A stretch of 64,000 nt of DNA from Halogeometricum sp. S1BR25-6. Its GTDB lineage: Archaea; Halobacteriota; Halobacteria; Halobacteriales; Haloferacaceae. The notes below the pieces were generated by a model that did no database searches, was not told the DNA's origin, and saw nothing but the letters and a program-made list of their open reading frames with translations. Numbering within the stretch: position 1 is the stretch's first letter; every line of letters starts with the position of its first letter. This document shows, piece by piece, positions 50,830 to 58,837 of this stretch. Made by a program: the position numbers and the translations under genes. Location: positions 124,001-188,000 of the forward strand of contig NZ_JAMQOP010000004.1 in the NCBI RefSeq assembly GCF_031624495.1. Reading direction: 5' to 3'.

Positions 50830-51429
50830 ATGACCGAGCTGGACGAGACGGACGTCGACATCCTGCGACTTCTCATGGAGGATGCCCGCCGGTCGTTCCG
50901 CGGCATCGCCGACGAGGTCGACCGCTCGCCGCCGACCGTCTCCACCCGCGTCGAACGGCTCCGCGAACTCGGCATCATTCAGCGCTTCACCCTCGAACTG
51001 GATCGCACGCTGCTGTCGGGCGCCGACGAGACCCTGGTCGTCGTCGAGTCGCACCCGGCGGACGCCGAGGAGGTGCTGTCCCGACTGGAGTCCGAAGAGG
51101 GCGTCGAGCACGTGTTCCGCACCGTCGAGTCGCGCGTCGTCGCCAAGATGATGCGCTCCCCCTCGGAGATACACGCGCTGCTCCGAACGGCGCTCGAAGG
51201 ACTGGAGCTCAGGGACTACCGGGTCGAGTCCGTGCTCGAATCCTCCTGGCAGCCCCAACTGGAAGCGGGCGACTTCGACGTGCAGTGTTCGGTCTGCGGG
51301 AACGTCGTCTCCGGGGAGGGCGAGACGGTGGAAGTCGAGTCGGGAGACCTCTACCACGTCTGCTGTGCGTCGTGCGCGGAGAAGATTAGCGACCAGTACG
51401 AGTCGCTCGCCGAGTCGGCCGACGGGTGA
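50830..51429 (+). CDS. Lrp/AsnC-type regulator with TRASH metal-sensing domain (copper-responsive)
   Basis: Regulator of 199 residues. N-terminal AsnC-type winged helix (DETDVDILRLLMEDARRSFRGIADEV...TVSTRVERLRELGII), a short ligand-like middle, and a C-terminal TRASH zinc/copper finger from about residue 153: CSVCGNVVSGEG followed by YHVCCASCAEKI, with Cys-x2-Cys and Cys-Cys-x2-Cys. The Halobacterium homologue with the same design regulates its CopA pump in response to copper. Position after copA in the same direction supports that role here. Confidence 0.92.
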   Translation: MTELDETDVDILRLLMEDARRSFRGIADEVDRSPPTVSTRVERLRELGIIQRFTLELDRTLLSGADETLVVVESHPADAEEVLSRLESEEGVEHVFRTVESRVVAKMMRSPSEIHALLRTALEGLELRDYRVESVLESSWQPQLEAGDFDVQCSVCGNVVSGEGETVEVESGDLYHVCCASCAEKISDQYESLAESADG

Positions 51430-51710
51430 GGTTCCCGCCTCGAACTCTCATCGAAGTAGCGAACGATCGTCTCGGCGCGCTGTCTTTTTCGTTCTCGCCA
51501 CGTTCGTCCCGAACAGGCGTCCGTTCGAAACCGAATCGTCCCCGACGGAGCGGTTTGTTCGGGCGACTCGGCGCGTCGGCGACGTCGTCGTCTCTCGTAT
51601 CGGGAACAACCGTCCGGAAACTCCGTGAGCGACGCGTTCGACGTTGCGAACGGAAGTTAACGATCCTAGCCACAAGCGAAGAAAAGGTGCCGCCCGATGT
51701 ACTAGGTGCG

Positions 51711-52061
51711 ATGTCCCTTTCAGAGACCGTCTCCGAGATCGACCACCTGAGCGAGGAACAGCGCGAATGTATCCAGAACTGCACGCGGGCCACCGAGGTC
51801 TGCGAGTGGTGCGCCGACGAGTGTCTCGGCAGCGAGGAGATGGAGCAGTGCGCCCGCCTCTGCCGCGACGTGGCCGACATCGCGTCGCTCCACGCGCGAC
51901 TGATGGCCCGCGACTCCGACTACAGCGGTCACCTCGCCGAGGCGTGTGCGGACGCCTGCGAGGACTGCGCCGACGAGTGTGAGAGCCACGACTCCGACCA
52001 CTGCCAGCAGTGCGCGGAGGTCCTCCGCGACTGCGCCGAGACGTGCCGGAGCATGGCCTAA
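51711..52061 (+). CDS. Four-helix-bundle copper-binding protein (Csp/DUF326-like)
   Basis: Small cytoplasmic protein of 116 residues with 15 cysteines lying on helices, in patterns such as CIQNC, CEWCADEC, CARLC, CADACEDCADEC and CQQCAEVLRDC. In bacterial copper-storage proteins such rows face the bundle core and hold many Cu(I) ions. Export of surplus copper by CopA, sensing by the TRASH regulator and storage by this protein would make a small copper-homeostasis set. ATG 51711 was chosen because the family starts shortly before the first helix; the longer frame is arginine-rich and unlike a protein. Confidence 0.88.
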   Translation: MSLSETVSEIDHLSEEQRECIQNCTRATEVCEWCADECLGSEEMEQCARLCRDVADIASLHARLMARDSDYSGHLAEACADACEDCADECESHDSDHCQQCAEVLRDCAETCRSMA

Positions 52062-52216
52062 ACCGCCGGCGTACTGCTCTCGACGTCGACGTCCCACACC
52101 GATTTTTCTTCGCGTCCGTCCGACCCGTTCCGTCGACCGCCCGCACTCGATAGTATATAAACCACCCCGGATATCTGCGGTGCAGACTGGTTGTGGTTCC
52201 CCGCATCCAATATCGT

Positions 52217-52630
52217 ATGAGTCAGTCGACGATGGCCCCGATGGGTGTCCGCCGCCACGAACGCAGCGACGAGAGCCGTACGGTCTCGGACGTCTCCGAA
52301 GTCGAGAGTCTCTTCGACGTGCTCGACGACGCCGACTGCCGTGCCATCCTCCGGGCGACCAGCGAAGAGGCTCTGTCCGCGGGCGAACTCTCCGAGGAGT
52401 GCGACATCCCCCTGTCGACGACCTACCGGAAAGTGGAGTCGCTCACCGAGGCCGGCCTCCTCGAGGAGAGCCTCCGCCTCTGCCGGTCGGGTAAGCACAC
52501 CAGCCAGTACCGCCGCCGCGTCGACGACATCGTGGTGTCGATGGACGCCGCGGGCGACTTCTCGCTGTCGGTCACCCGCCGCGAACGCGCCGAGCGGTCG
52601 ACCCACTCGTCGGTGGCGGGCGGGCGGTGA
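52217..52630 (+). CDS. Small winged-helix transcriptional regulator
   Basis: DNA-binding protein of 137 residues. After a polar N terminus, a helix-turn-helix is clear from residue 30 to 95 (LFDVLDDADCRAILRAT...LSAGELSEECDIPLSTTYRKVESLTEAGLLEE), of ArsR/MarR-like haloarchaeal type. It is followed by a short beta segment and a Ser/Arg-rich tail. TATA-like TATATAAACC at 52152-52161 suggests transcription near 52184, giving a leader of about 30 bases or, alternatively, the GTG start at 52193. Target genes unknown; it may belong with the copper set upstream. Confidence 0.8.
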   Translation: MSQSTMAPMGVRRHERSDESRTVSDVSEVESLFDVLDDADCRAILRATSEEALSAGELSEECDIPLSTTYRKVESLTEAGLLEESLRLCRSGKHTSQYRRRVDDIVVSMDAAGDFSLSVTRRERAERSTHSSVAGGR

Positions 52631-52747
52631 CCCCTTCGGGACGTCCGCGTCCGCGCCCTCGATGTAAATGTACCAGGATATCAGCGGGGAACCGCCGTCG
52701 GTTCCGGGAGCCAAACCGCCTATATGGGAGAGTGTGAAACAGCGGCC

Positions 52748-52885
52748 ATGAGCGAGTTCGTCTTCACCTGCCCGGAGTGCGGTCAGCGAATCGAGGTCAA
52801 CGCCCCGATGCGGGAGGCGACGCTGACGCACGGATGCCCCGTCTGCGGGGCGTCGGTCGACTCGCAGCATTTCGCTTCTTGTTAA
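52748..52885 (+). CDS. Small zinc-ribbon protein
   Basis: Protein of 45 residues: MSEFVFTCPECGQRIEV, then a linker and GCPVCGASV, ending FASC. Two Cys-Pro-x-Cys-Gly knuckles 22 residues apart form a rubredoxin-like zinc ribbon. CCTATATGG at about 52719-52727 lies 21-29 bases before the ATG, supporting a leaderless gene. Such tiny zinc fingers are numerous in haloarchaea and mostly uncharacterised; some affect biofilm or regulation. No partner is evident. Confidence 0.8.
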   Translation: MSEFVFTCPECGQRIEVNAPMREATLTHGCPVCGASVDSQHFASC

Positions 52886-53023
52886 TGGTTGTCGGTGCTA
52901 CGATTCCCTCCTCCGGAGTCCATCGGAAAAACAGCCGCTCAGAACGGCGTCCGTATTTAGCACCGTTGGTAGAGGGAAGAAGACTATTAATGAACCTACT
53001 TGAACAGGAGAGCACCCTCAAAG

Positions 53024-53236
53024 ATGCCGACCTCAATTTCAACTGACCGATCCAGCCCGGCAGTGTATCTTGCCATAGCACTCATCTTCGCTGCTGGTGC
53101 ACTCTCGCTCGCTTGGCTGCAAGTAGAGAACGTGATCAATCCTGCAGCGTCACAGATCGTCAATCTGGGTATTGGAGCCGTCCTCCTCATCGGTATTTTA
53201 CGAGCGGTGGAGCTGTACGTCGGACGACAAAAGTGA
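53024..53236 (+). CDS. Small two-helix membrane protein
   Basis: Protein of 70 residues of unknown function: polar start MPTSISTDRSS, helix about 13-32 (VYLAIALIFAAGALSLAWL), loop with Asn/Pro, helix about 44-62 and a basic end VGRQK. Codon choice is visibly less GC-rich than that of its neighbours, suggesting recent arrival or weak selection. ATTAATG at 52986-52992 may be its TATA element, giving a short leader that includes GGAG at 53008. A longer start at 53000 is possible. Confidence 0.6.
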   Translation: MPTSISTDRSSPAVYLAIALIFAAGALSLAWLQVENVINPAASQIVNLGIGAVLLIGILRAVELYVGRQK

Positions 53237-53383
53237 CATCCAGTCGATTGACGAACCGCGTTATCACGGCGCTGTATAGTACTCTGTTTGAATGCCAAGC
53301 ACGGCTCCGACCTCCGTCTCGAAGAAGAACCCGTGCCGTTAGCCAGTTAGCAGCCTCGTTCTCCCGGTCTTCGACCGCTTTCG

Positions 53384-53854
53384 TCACTCGACCGCGTCTC
53401 GGTCTATCTCCGTTCGTCGCCCGCTCAGTTCGTTCGGGTCGAGCGTGTACAGTTGGATGTTGAGGTCCTCCTTCGACTGTCCCCATATCTCGAACAGCGG
53501 TCGCTTCGCGCTCCCGTACTGCTCGATGTGCTCGACGGTCAGTTCCGCGGGCGATATCTCCTCGAGGGTGCCGGTGCCGACGACGCTCCGGTACGTCGAC
53601 GTCGGGTTCGACTCGCTCTCCTCGTAGATGACGATGCGCGCCCGCGGCGACGACGAGAGGAACCGCCGTTTCTCGCTCTCGGGCGTCGAGACGAGTCGCA
53701 CGAAGAACGTCCGGGCGTCGGCGTCGTATCCGTAGGAGATAGGGATGGCGTAGGGGTCGTCCGACCGGGCGAGCGAGAGAACGCCCGTCTCGTGACGACC
53801 GAGGAATTCGTCGATCTCCGAGTCCGACATCTCGGTTTCCTGGGCGAGTGACAT
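53384..53854 (-). CDS. Pyridoxamine-5'-phosphate-oxidase-like flavin-binding family protein
   Basis: Split-barrel protein of 156 residues (PNPOx-like). Typical N-terminal pattern: helix SDSEIDEFLGRHETGVLSLARSDDPYAIPISYGYDADARTFFVRL, then SSPRARIVIYEE and the strand YRSVVGTGTLEEI. Members bind FMN, F420 or haem and reduce various small molecules; the cofactor is not readable here. ATG 53854 (MSLAQETEM) is preferred to 53896 because the family starts just before the first helix. It is oriented away from the small membrane gene. Confidence 0.85.
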   Translation of the reverse strand: MSLAQETEMSDSEIDEFLGRHETGVLSLARSDDPYAIPISYGYDADARTFFVRLVSTPESEKRRFLSSSPRARIVIYEESESNPTSTYRSVVGTGTLEEISPAELTVEHIEQYGSAKRPLFEIWGQSKEDLNIQLYTLDPNELSGRRTEIDRDAVE

Positions 53855-53944
53855 TGCGTACTGGTGCGACGAGACCGCTCGACTTAAATTCTCCACCGTG
53901 CGGGCGCGGCGACCGGACCGCCGTTGCTGGGCGGCATCGGACCG

Positions 53945-54583
53945 CTACGCACTCCCCTCCAGGACGTCCTCCAGAATCTTCCGCTGCGCGGTGACGAGGT
54001 GCTCGGTGAACGTCGACTGGGAGATACCGAGTTCCGCGGCTATCTCGGTGGCGTTGGCCCCCTTCGGTCGCTCGAAGTACCCCATCCGGTACGCCGTCTC
54101 CAACACCTCGCGCTGTCTGTCGGTGAGTTTCCCCCGGTTGACGAACACCCGTTCTTCGGGCGGCCCCTCCAGCGGCGGTTGGAGGAGACGCTGGACGTCC
54201 ACGTCCTCGAACCGTTCGCCGAGTTCACCCATCACCGTCTGCAACTGCCCGAAGTCCGCCGCGTGGAAGACGAGCGTCAGGTCGCCGTCGTCGGCGACGT
54301 AGCGGTGGACCGGACAGCCGAACCGGCCGAGGCACTCGCAGGGACAGGTCGCGTCGTCCTCGTGGGCGGTCCGAAACACCGTCGCCGTCCCGTAGGAGAA
54401 GACGGCGTCCTCCTCGTCGTCGTCTCCCGGAACCAGGAACTCGGTGACGCTCCCCCTCTCTCCGGGCAACGAGACGCTCGTAGACGTCTGGTCGATGGCT
54501 CCCCCCGCGGACTCGGAACGCCGAGCGATGGGACACCCATTCGGATCGGTGAACTTCACTGTCGCTCGTATTCCGGACGCCAT
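53945..54583 (-). CDS. Bat-type HTH regulator with cysteine cluster
   Basis: Regulator of 212 residues. The C-terminal HTH_10 domain starts near residue 150: TDRQREVLETAYRMGYFERPKGANATEIAAELGISQSTFTEHLVTAQRKI. The N-terminal half contains conserved-looking cysteines, CPIA near 17 and TCPCECLGRFGCPVH near 78-92, able to hold a metal or iron-sulfur centre or to sense redox. Haloarchaeal DmsR-like regulators of anaerobic respiration have a similar arrangement, but assignment to them is inference. An IS element lies about 20 bases upstream of its start, so the native promoter may be altered. Confidence 0.85.
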   Translation of the reverse strand: MASGIRATVKFTDPNGCPIARRSESAGGAIDQTSTSVSLPGERGSVTEFLVPGDDDEEDAVFSYGTATVFRTAHEDDATCPCECLGRFGCPVHRYVADDGDLTLVFHAADFGQLQTVMGELGERFEDVDVQRLLQPPLEGPPEERVFVNRGKLTDRQREVLETAYRMGYFERPKGANATEIAAELGISQSTFTEHLVTAQRKILEDVLEGSA

Positions 54584-54603
54584 CTTAATTCAAGCAGGGA
54601 ATC

Positions 54604-54632
54604 TCGGCCTTCAGGCCGGGAGGAAATGCGAC
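54604..54632 (+). repeat. Hairpin resembling a TnpB-element 3' end
   Basis: CGGCCT (54605-54610) and AGGCCG (54613-54618) form a perfect 6-base stem; the following GGAGGAAATGCGAC matches the right-end GGAGGATGTCAC loosely. It may alternatively act as a terminator for the small gene at 54650-54790. Confidence 0.45.
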
Positions 54633-54649
54633 ATGGTGCTGACCAACCG

Positions 54650-54790
54650 CTACTCGCTGGTCGGGCCGGAATTCAACTCTCGTTGTGCGTGGAGCAGCAT
54701 CCCCTTCCACGTTAGCCCGTGGCGCTTTTTCGTCTCTTTCAGGCTCTCGTACTGGCATTCGTCCTCAAAATCTACCTTGACGTACTTCAT
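54650..54790 (-). CDS. Small ribbon-helix-helix-like protein associated with TnpB element
   Basis: Protein of 46 residues: MKYVKVDFEDECQYESLKE, then TKKRHGLTWKGMLLHAQREL and a short tail. A strand followed by two helices is the pattern of ribbon-helix-helix repressors and of antitoxin-like proteins. It is divergent from tnpB with 63 bases between. A perfect palindrome CTGGTGT-T-ACACCAG (54793-54807) lies between its TATA-like ATAAACATAA and its start, which suggests self-repression. Function in the element (regulator or passenger) is not known. Confidence 0.6.
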   Translation of the reverse strand: MKYVKVDFEDECQYESLKETKKRHGLTWKGMLLHAQRELNSGPTSE

Positions 54791-54792
54791 GT

Positions 54793-54807
54793 CTGGTGTT
54801 ACACCAG
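54793..54807. promoter_or_regulatory. Palindromic operator of the TnpB-associated small gene
   Basis: CTGGTGTTACACCAG, a perfect inverted repeat of seven bases around one central T, three bases before the start codon of the 46-residue gene and about 50 bases before tnpB. Binding would block initiation of the minus-strand transcript. Confidence 0.55.
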
Positions 54808-54853
54808 AGTTATGTTTATGTGTGGCGGTCGGCTATCCAATACTGTGTCCGAG

Positions 54854-56079
54854 ATGGTGACGAAGACGCTACAGGCCACGCTCGCAACGCCCACTACGGG
54901 TAAGGAGCAGCGCCTCCAGCGACTCTTGGACACCTACCGAACCGCACTCCACGACGCCTTCGACAACCGGGCGGATACAATGTCTGCGGTCAACGACGTT
55001 GTGACGCCCTACGACCTGCCGTACCAAGCCAAAGACGCGCTAAATCCTACGTCCCGAAACTCCGCTCGACGTACAACGCCGAGGAGTTAGACGACGAGCA
55101 TCCGCTTCGACTCGTCAATCGGGCCGCGAGGTTCGATTACTCCGACGACCGCGAACACGGATTTGTGTGGCAGGCCCCGCAGCCCGGACGCGGGACGAAC
55201 TTCTGGATTCCGCTCCGTATCAACCCGGAGCAGGAATCGTTGTGGTTCGACCTACTCTCCGAAGACGCGAAAGCGGGCGAACTTCGGTTACAGCAACACC
55301 GCACGTCGTGGGAGTTGCACGTCACCGTCGAATACTCGGTCGAAGCACCGACTGAATCGGACAATCCGACGTACATCGGTTTCGACGTAGGCGAGAGCGC
55401 GTTGATAACGGGCTGTGCCCTCAAACGCGACGTACTACGGAAACCGATGCTCATCAGCGGCAGTCGGGCGCGACACCTCCGCAAAGAGATGTTCACCACA
55501 CTCCGCCGGCTACAATCACGAGACGCCGCCGAGTGGCGCGTAGACGAACGATTCGACCACTACCAGAACGCTCTCACGGATATTGTCGAGAAAGCGTCTC
55601 GGCAAGCCGTCGAATACGCTGATTCCTTCGAGAACCCCGTTATCGTTCTCGAAGACCTGTCGTATATCCGCGAACGGTTGGACTACGGTAAGTTCATGAA
55701 TCGGCGGCTTCATGCATGGGCGTTCGCCCAGCTACAGGGTCGAATTGAGGACAAAGCGACCGAGGCAGAGATTTGCGTTGAGTACGTCAACGCGGCGTAC
55801 ACCTCCCAAACCTGCCACGCTTGCGGTCGTCTCGGTCGTCGGAGTCAGCAAGCGGAGTTTGCGTGTCCGCACGGCGACTGCCACGTCTCGGAGTTCCAAG
55901 CGGATATTAACGCAGCGGCGAACATCGCCGGTCGCGCTAACCCGTGGGGAGAGAGCCTGCCTTGGAAACCGGCAGGCGATGACTCACTACAGGACGGGAG
56001 CGGTCGTGACACCGCCACAGCCCACCGGAAGACGAGCGAGACACCCTCGCAGATGACGCTCTCGGCGTTTTCGGACTGA
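54854..56079 (+). pseudogene. tnpB: tnpB (RNA-guided nuclease family), frameshifted
   Basis: TnpB-type protein interrupted by a frameshift near 55039-55042. The first frame starts at ATG 54854 and ends KDAL; the second frame resumes with KSYVPKLRSTYNAEE one base out. Read across the shift the protein has about 408 residues. The catalytic sites are intact in the second part: Asp in IGFDVGESAL, Glu in VLEDLSYIR and Asp in FQADINAAANI, with the zinc finger CHACG and CPHGDC. A single missing base would explain it. The 5' part alone cannot cleave DNA, so the protein is probably inactive unless the reading error is a sequencing artefact. Confidence 0.85.
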
Positions 56080-56142
56080 AACCTGCCTAACGGATTTCCC
56101 CCGTGTGGGAAGCCCCGCCGTAAACGGCGGGGAGGATGTCAC
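56080..56142 (+). ncRNA. 3' end of the TnpB guide RNA (reRNA/omega-RNA type)
   Basis: The stem CCCCGCCG/CGGCGGGG with TAAA loop at 56113-56132 followed by GAGGATGTCAC is the typical end of the RNA made from the tnpB 3' region. The guide would be the DNA next to the element, here from about 56143. The upstream limit overlaps the tnpB end and is not visible. Confidence 0.55.
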
Positions 56143-56453
56143 GTGTCGTACGCACCGTCCGCGCGGCGCACCTTCATGCTAGCGGTGGCCACCGCCGTCC
56201 ACAGGGAACCGAGTCGCAGTCGGAATACGACTCTGACTGACGACCCGAAATACAATATGGATGAATTGAAATTCAATATATCTAACTAAACAGACATACC
56301 GATTCAGGTTCCGAATGGGGAGAGCTTAATGCGGTAATAACACGTTTTAGAGCCCCTCTGCGTCTCGTCTGAACGTTCGGCGCCATACCATTCTGTTTCG
56401 AGAACTGTCTCGTTCACACAACATTTATATGGGCTGTCATTGATGGTTCGGTC
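56143..56453. other. Intergenic region after the IS element with promoter of the CARDB gene
   Basis: No gene. Strongly AT-rich at 56250-56300, with the perfect inverted repeat ATTGAA-A-TTCAAT at 56265-56277. A TATA-like ATTTATATGG around 56421-56430 lies 24-33 bases before the GTG start at 56454. Confidence 0.4.
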
Positions 56454-57902
56454 GTGAATTCGAACCCTCATTGGTCCTCCACCGTGCTCGCGTTCGCGTT
56501 CGTCTTCGTCCTCTGTTCCGTTTCGGTCGGAACGGCGGCCGCGGGCGGCGCGGCGGGCGACGTCGGGCCGACGCCCACCGCGACCGACGCCGCGACCGAG
56601 ACGCCGCAGGCGAACCGAACGACCGAGACGAACTCGACGCCGACGTCGACTCCGCCGCCCGGTACGGTGACGGCCACCGAGACGACGACCGAGTCCCCGC
56701 CGCCCGCCGACGCGACGGTGTTCGTCGTCTCCGACCTCGACGCCCCCGAGAGCCTCCGCGCCGGTGACGACGTCGCGGTGAACGCGACGGTGACGAACCG
56801 CGCGTCGGCGAACGGCACCGAGACGCTCCGGTACTCTCTCGGTGGAACCACCATCGCCTCGCGGACGATGACCCTCGCCGCGGGCGAGTCGGCGACCGTC
56901 GAGTTCGCCGTCCCGTTCTCCGACGTCGAATCGGCGCTCGGTTCGACGGTCTCGGGCACGTACGTCCACGGCGTCCGAAACGAGTCGGGCGCCGGAGCGG
57001 CCGCGCGCCTCCGCGTCACCCCCGACGTCGACCTCTCCGTCGAACGCTTCGACGCGCCGACCGAAATCTCCCATAACGAGTCCTATATCGTCCTCGCGAC
57101 AGTCCGGAACCCCGGCGACGTCACTATCACCCGGAACGTCGACTACGCGTTCGCCGGCGAACCCGTCGTCGAACGGGCCGTCACCGTCGCCGCGGGCGAC
57201 GACCGACAGGTCGCCTTCGAGATGACGCTCGCCGACGCGGCGTCAGTCGTCGGACCCGTCGAGAACGAGACGACGTACGACCACGGCGTCCGAACCGGCG
57301 ACTCGCGCGCCGGCGGCGCCGTCCGCGTCGTCCGCGGGCCGAGCGCCGACGCCTCGGCCCTCGCCGTCGAGTCCTTCGAGGCGCCCGACGACGTGCGCCC
57401 CGGCGACGACTACCGCGTCAACCTCACCGTTCGGAACGTCGACACCGCCGACTTCGAGGGGCAACTCGGCTACCGCGTCGACGGCGCCGTCGTCGCCACC
57501 GACTGGACGCACGTCCCCATCGGCGAGCGACGGACCGTCAGTTTCCGCGTGACCTACGACGACGTGGCCGACGCGGCGGTCCCGCTCTCCTCGCCGAACG
57601 TCGAACACGGCGTGTACGTCGGCAGCGACGCCGTCGAAACCCGTCCGGTGACGGTTCACGTACCGCCCGAACCCGAGACGGCGACGCCGGAGCCACCGAC
57701 GTTCACCGCCGACGAACCGCTCGGCGCGCCGACGGCGACGCCCGCCGACGCCCCGGACGACGCGGACGCCGATACCGAGTGCCAGCGCGGCTTCTTCACC
57801 GCCTGCGGCGGTACCGCCCTGAGCGAGACGTCGCTCACGCTGGTCGGCATCTTCCTCTCCGGGCTGGGAATCGTCTTCCAACTCTCACAGGGGCGCCGAT
57901 GA
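56454..57902 (+). CDS. Secreted CARDB-like surface protein with C-terminal anchor helix
   Basis: Exported protein of 482 residues. A hydrophobic signal (STVLAFAFVFVLCSVSVGTAAA, residues 9-30) is followed by a Thr/Pro-rich linker, then three Ig-like repeats of about 115 residues each with the pattern F-apP-gdd-y-v-VTN (starting near 95, 200 and 305), a second Thr/Pro linker and a final hydrophobic helix LVGIFLSGLGIVFQL before GRR. The repeats match CARDB-type adhesion-like domains. It overlaps the next gene by 4 bases, indicating a common task with the PH-domain membrane protein. Confidence 0.8.
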   Translation: MNSNPHWSSTVLAFAFVFVLCSVSVGTAAAGGAAGDVGPTPTATDAATETPQANRTTETNSTPTSTPPPGTVTATETTTESPPPADATVFVVSDLDAPESLRAGDDVAVNATVTNRASANGTETLRYSLGGTTIASRTMTLAAGESATVEFAVPFSDVESALGSTVSGTYVHGVRNESGAGAAARLRVTPDVDLSVERFDAPTEISHNESYIVLATVRNPGDVTITRNVDYAFAGEPVVERAVTVAAGDDRQVAFEMTLADAASVVGPVENETTYDHGVRTGDSRAGGAVRVVRGPSADASALAVESFEAPDDVRPGDDYRVNLTVRNVDTADFEGQLGYRVDGAVVATDWTHVPIGERRTVSFRVTYDDVADAAVPLSSPNVEHGVYVGSDAVETRPVTVHVPPEPETATPEPPTFTADEPLGAPTATPADAPDDADADTECQRGFFTACGGTALSETSLTLVGIFLSGLGIVFQLSQGRR

Positions 57903-58834
57903 CCCGCGGACTCCCCGCGGCGTGGAGCGCGCTGTTCGGCGCGCCGTTCCTCGCGCTCGGCGCGTACGTCTACGCGTTCCAGTCGCAGTACCCGCTGGTG
58001 GCGAACCAACCGACTGCACCGCCGCTCGCCGGCGTTCCGTTGGCGCTCTTTGGTTTATTCGTCGTCGCGCTCGGTATCTACGTGCAGTTCGCCAGCACGC
58101 CCGACGACCCGACGATGCGGGAGAACGAGTTCGTCGTCGACGACCGCGACCCCGCCCAGCGGAGCGCGCTACTGCAGACGTTCCTCTCCGTCCCGTTCCT
58201 CGCGGCCGGATTGGACCTGCTGTACTTCACCGACTACCCGCTGGTGTACCCGACGCTCGCCCTCGCTGCGGGGCTGTACCTGTTCTCGACGGGCATCCAC
58301 CGCTACTGGCGGAACACGCTCACGACCTACGTGGTCACGAACCGCCGGGTGCTGCAGGAGTACCGGTTCGTCTCCCTCTCGCGGACCGAGGTTCCCTTAG
58401 AGAAAGTCCGCGCCGTTGAGGAGCGCCAGTCCGTCGTCGACACGCTGTTCGGTCTCGGCAACATCCACGTCCGAGCGGGCGCGAGCGGAAACCTGAGCGT
58501 GACGGTTCGCTCCGTCTACGACTCCGCCGAGTTCGCCGACGAGATACGCGACGAGATGGACCACACGGTCAACGGCGCCGACCGCGGAGAGGACCGACTC
58601 GACGGCGCGTTCGTTGAAGCGACGCCGGTCGATTCGAGTTCGGAGAACGCCGTGCTCGACGCGGACGGAGCCGGAGCCGGAACCGGAACCGTCGAACCAC
58701 TGTCGACGGCCGACGCCGACGGCGCGTTCCCCGACCCCGAACCGTGGAGCGACGGCGGCACGGTCGAGTCGGGTCCTGTGAGGGACGACGCGGTGGACGG
58801 TTTCGGCGAGACGACTCGCGACGACTCGCCGTAG
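57899..58834 (+). CDS. Membrane protein with bacterial PH domain (bPH2/DUF304-like)
   Basis: Protein of 311 residues. Four hydrophobic helices (about residues 8-24, 40-62, 90-110 and 115-135) precede a bPH2-type domain starting NTLTTYVVTNRRVLQEYRF near 142 and containing VPLEKVRAVEERQSVVDTLFGLGNIHV. The C-terminal 90 residues are acidic and low in complexity. The start is fixed by the ATGA overlap with the surface protein gene. Function unknown; membrane-bound PH proteins may take part in envelope assembly. Confidence 0.8.
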   Translation: MTRGLPAAWSALFGAPFLALGAYVYAFQSQYPLVANQPTAPPLAGVPLALFGLFVVALGIYVQFASTPDDPTMRENEFVVDDRDPAQRSALLQTFLSVPFLAAGLDLLYFTDYPLVYPTLALAAGLYLFSTGIHRYWRNTLTTYVVTNRRVLQEYRFVSLSRTEVPLEKVRAVEERQSVVDTLFGLGNIHVRAGASGNLSVTVRSVYDSAEFADEIRDEMDHTVNGADRGEDRLDGAFVEATPVDSSSENAVLDADGAGAGTGTVEPLSTADADGAFPDPEPWSDGGTVESGPVRDDAVDGFGETTRDDSP

Positions 58835-58837
58835 CGT

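Larger units (their letters stand above)
54604..56142 (+). mobile_element. IS605/IS1341-type element with disrupted tnpB
   Basis: Element with tnpB-type gene only (no TnpA seen). Its right end is the hairpin CCCCGCCG-TAAA-CGGCGGGG (56113-56132) followed by GAGGATGTCAC, the usual 3' end of haloarchaeal IS1341-type elements. At the left, TCGGCCT-TC-AGGCCGGGA with following GGAGGAAATGCGAC (54604-54632) resembles the right end, so either it belongs to the left end or it is the scar of an earlier copy. Exact limits are not certain. It separates the Bat-type regulator from downstream genes. Confidence 0.7.

Noticed and set aside
50534-50833. Frame of 99 codons between copA and the TRASH regulator
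   Set aside because: Arginine-rich, no domain, overlaps the regulator start by a few bases.
47938-51357. Minus-strand frame of over 1100 codons across copA and its regulator
   Set aside because: It covers two well supported genes on the opposite strand and reads as Arg/His/Val-rich shadow sequence.
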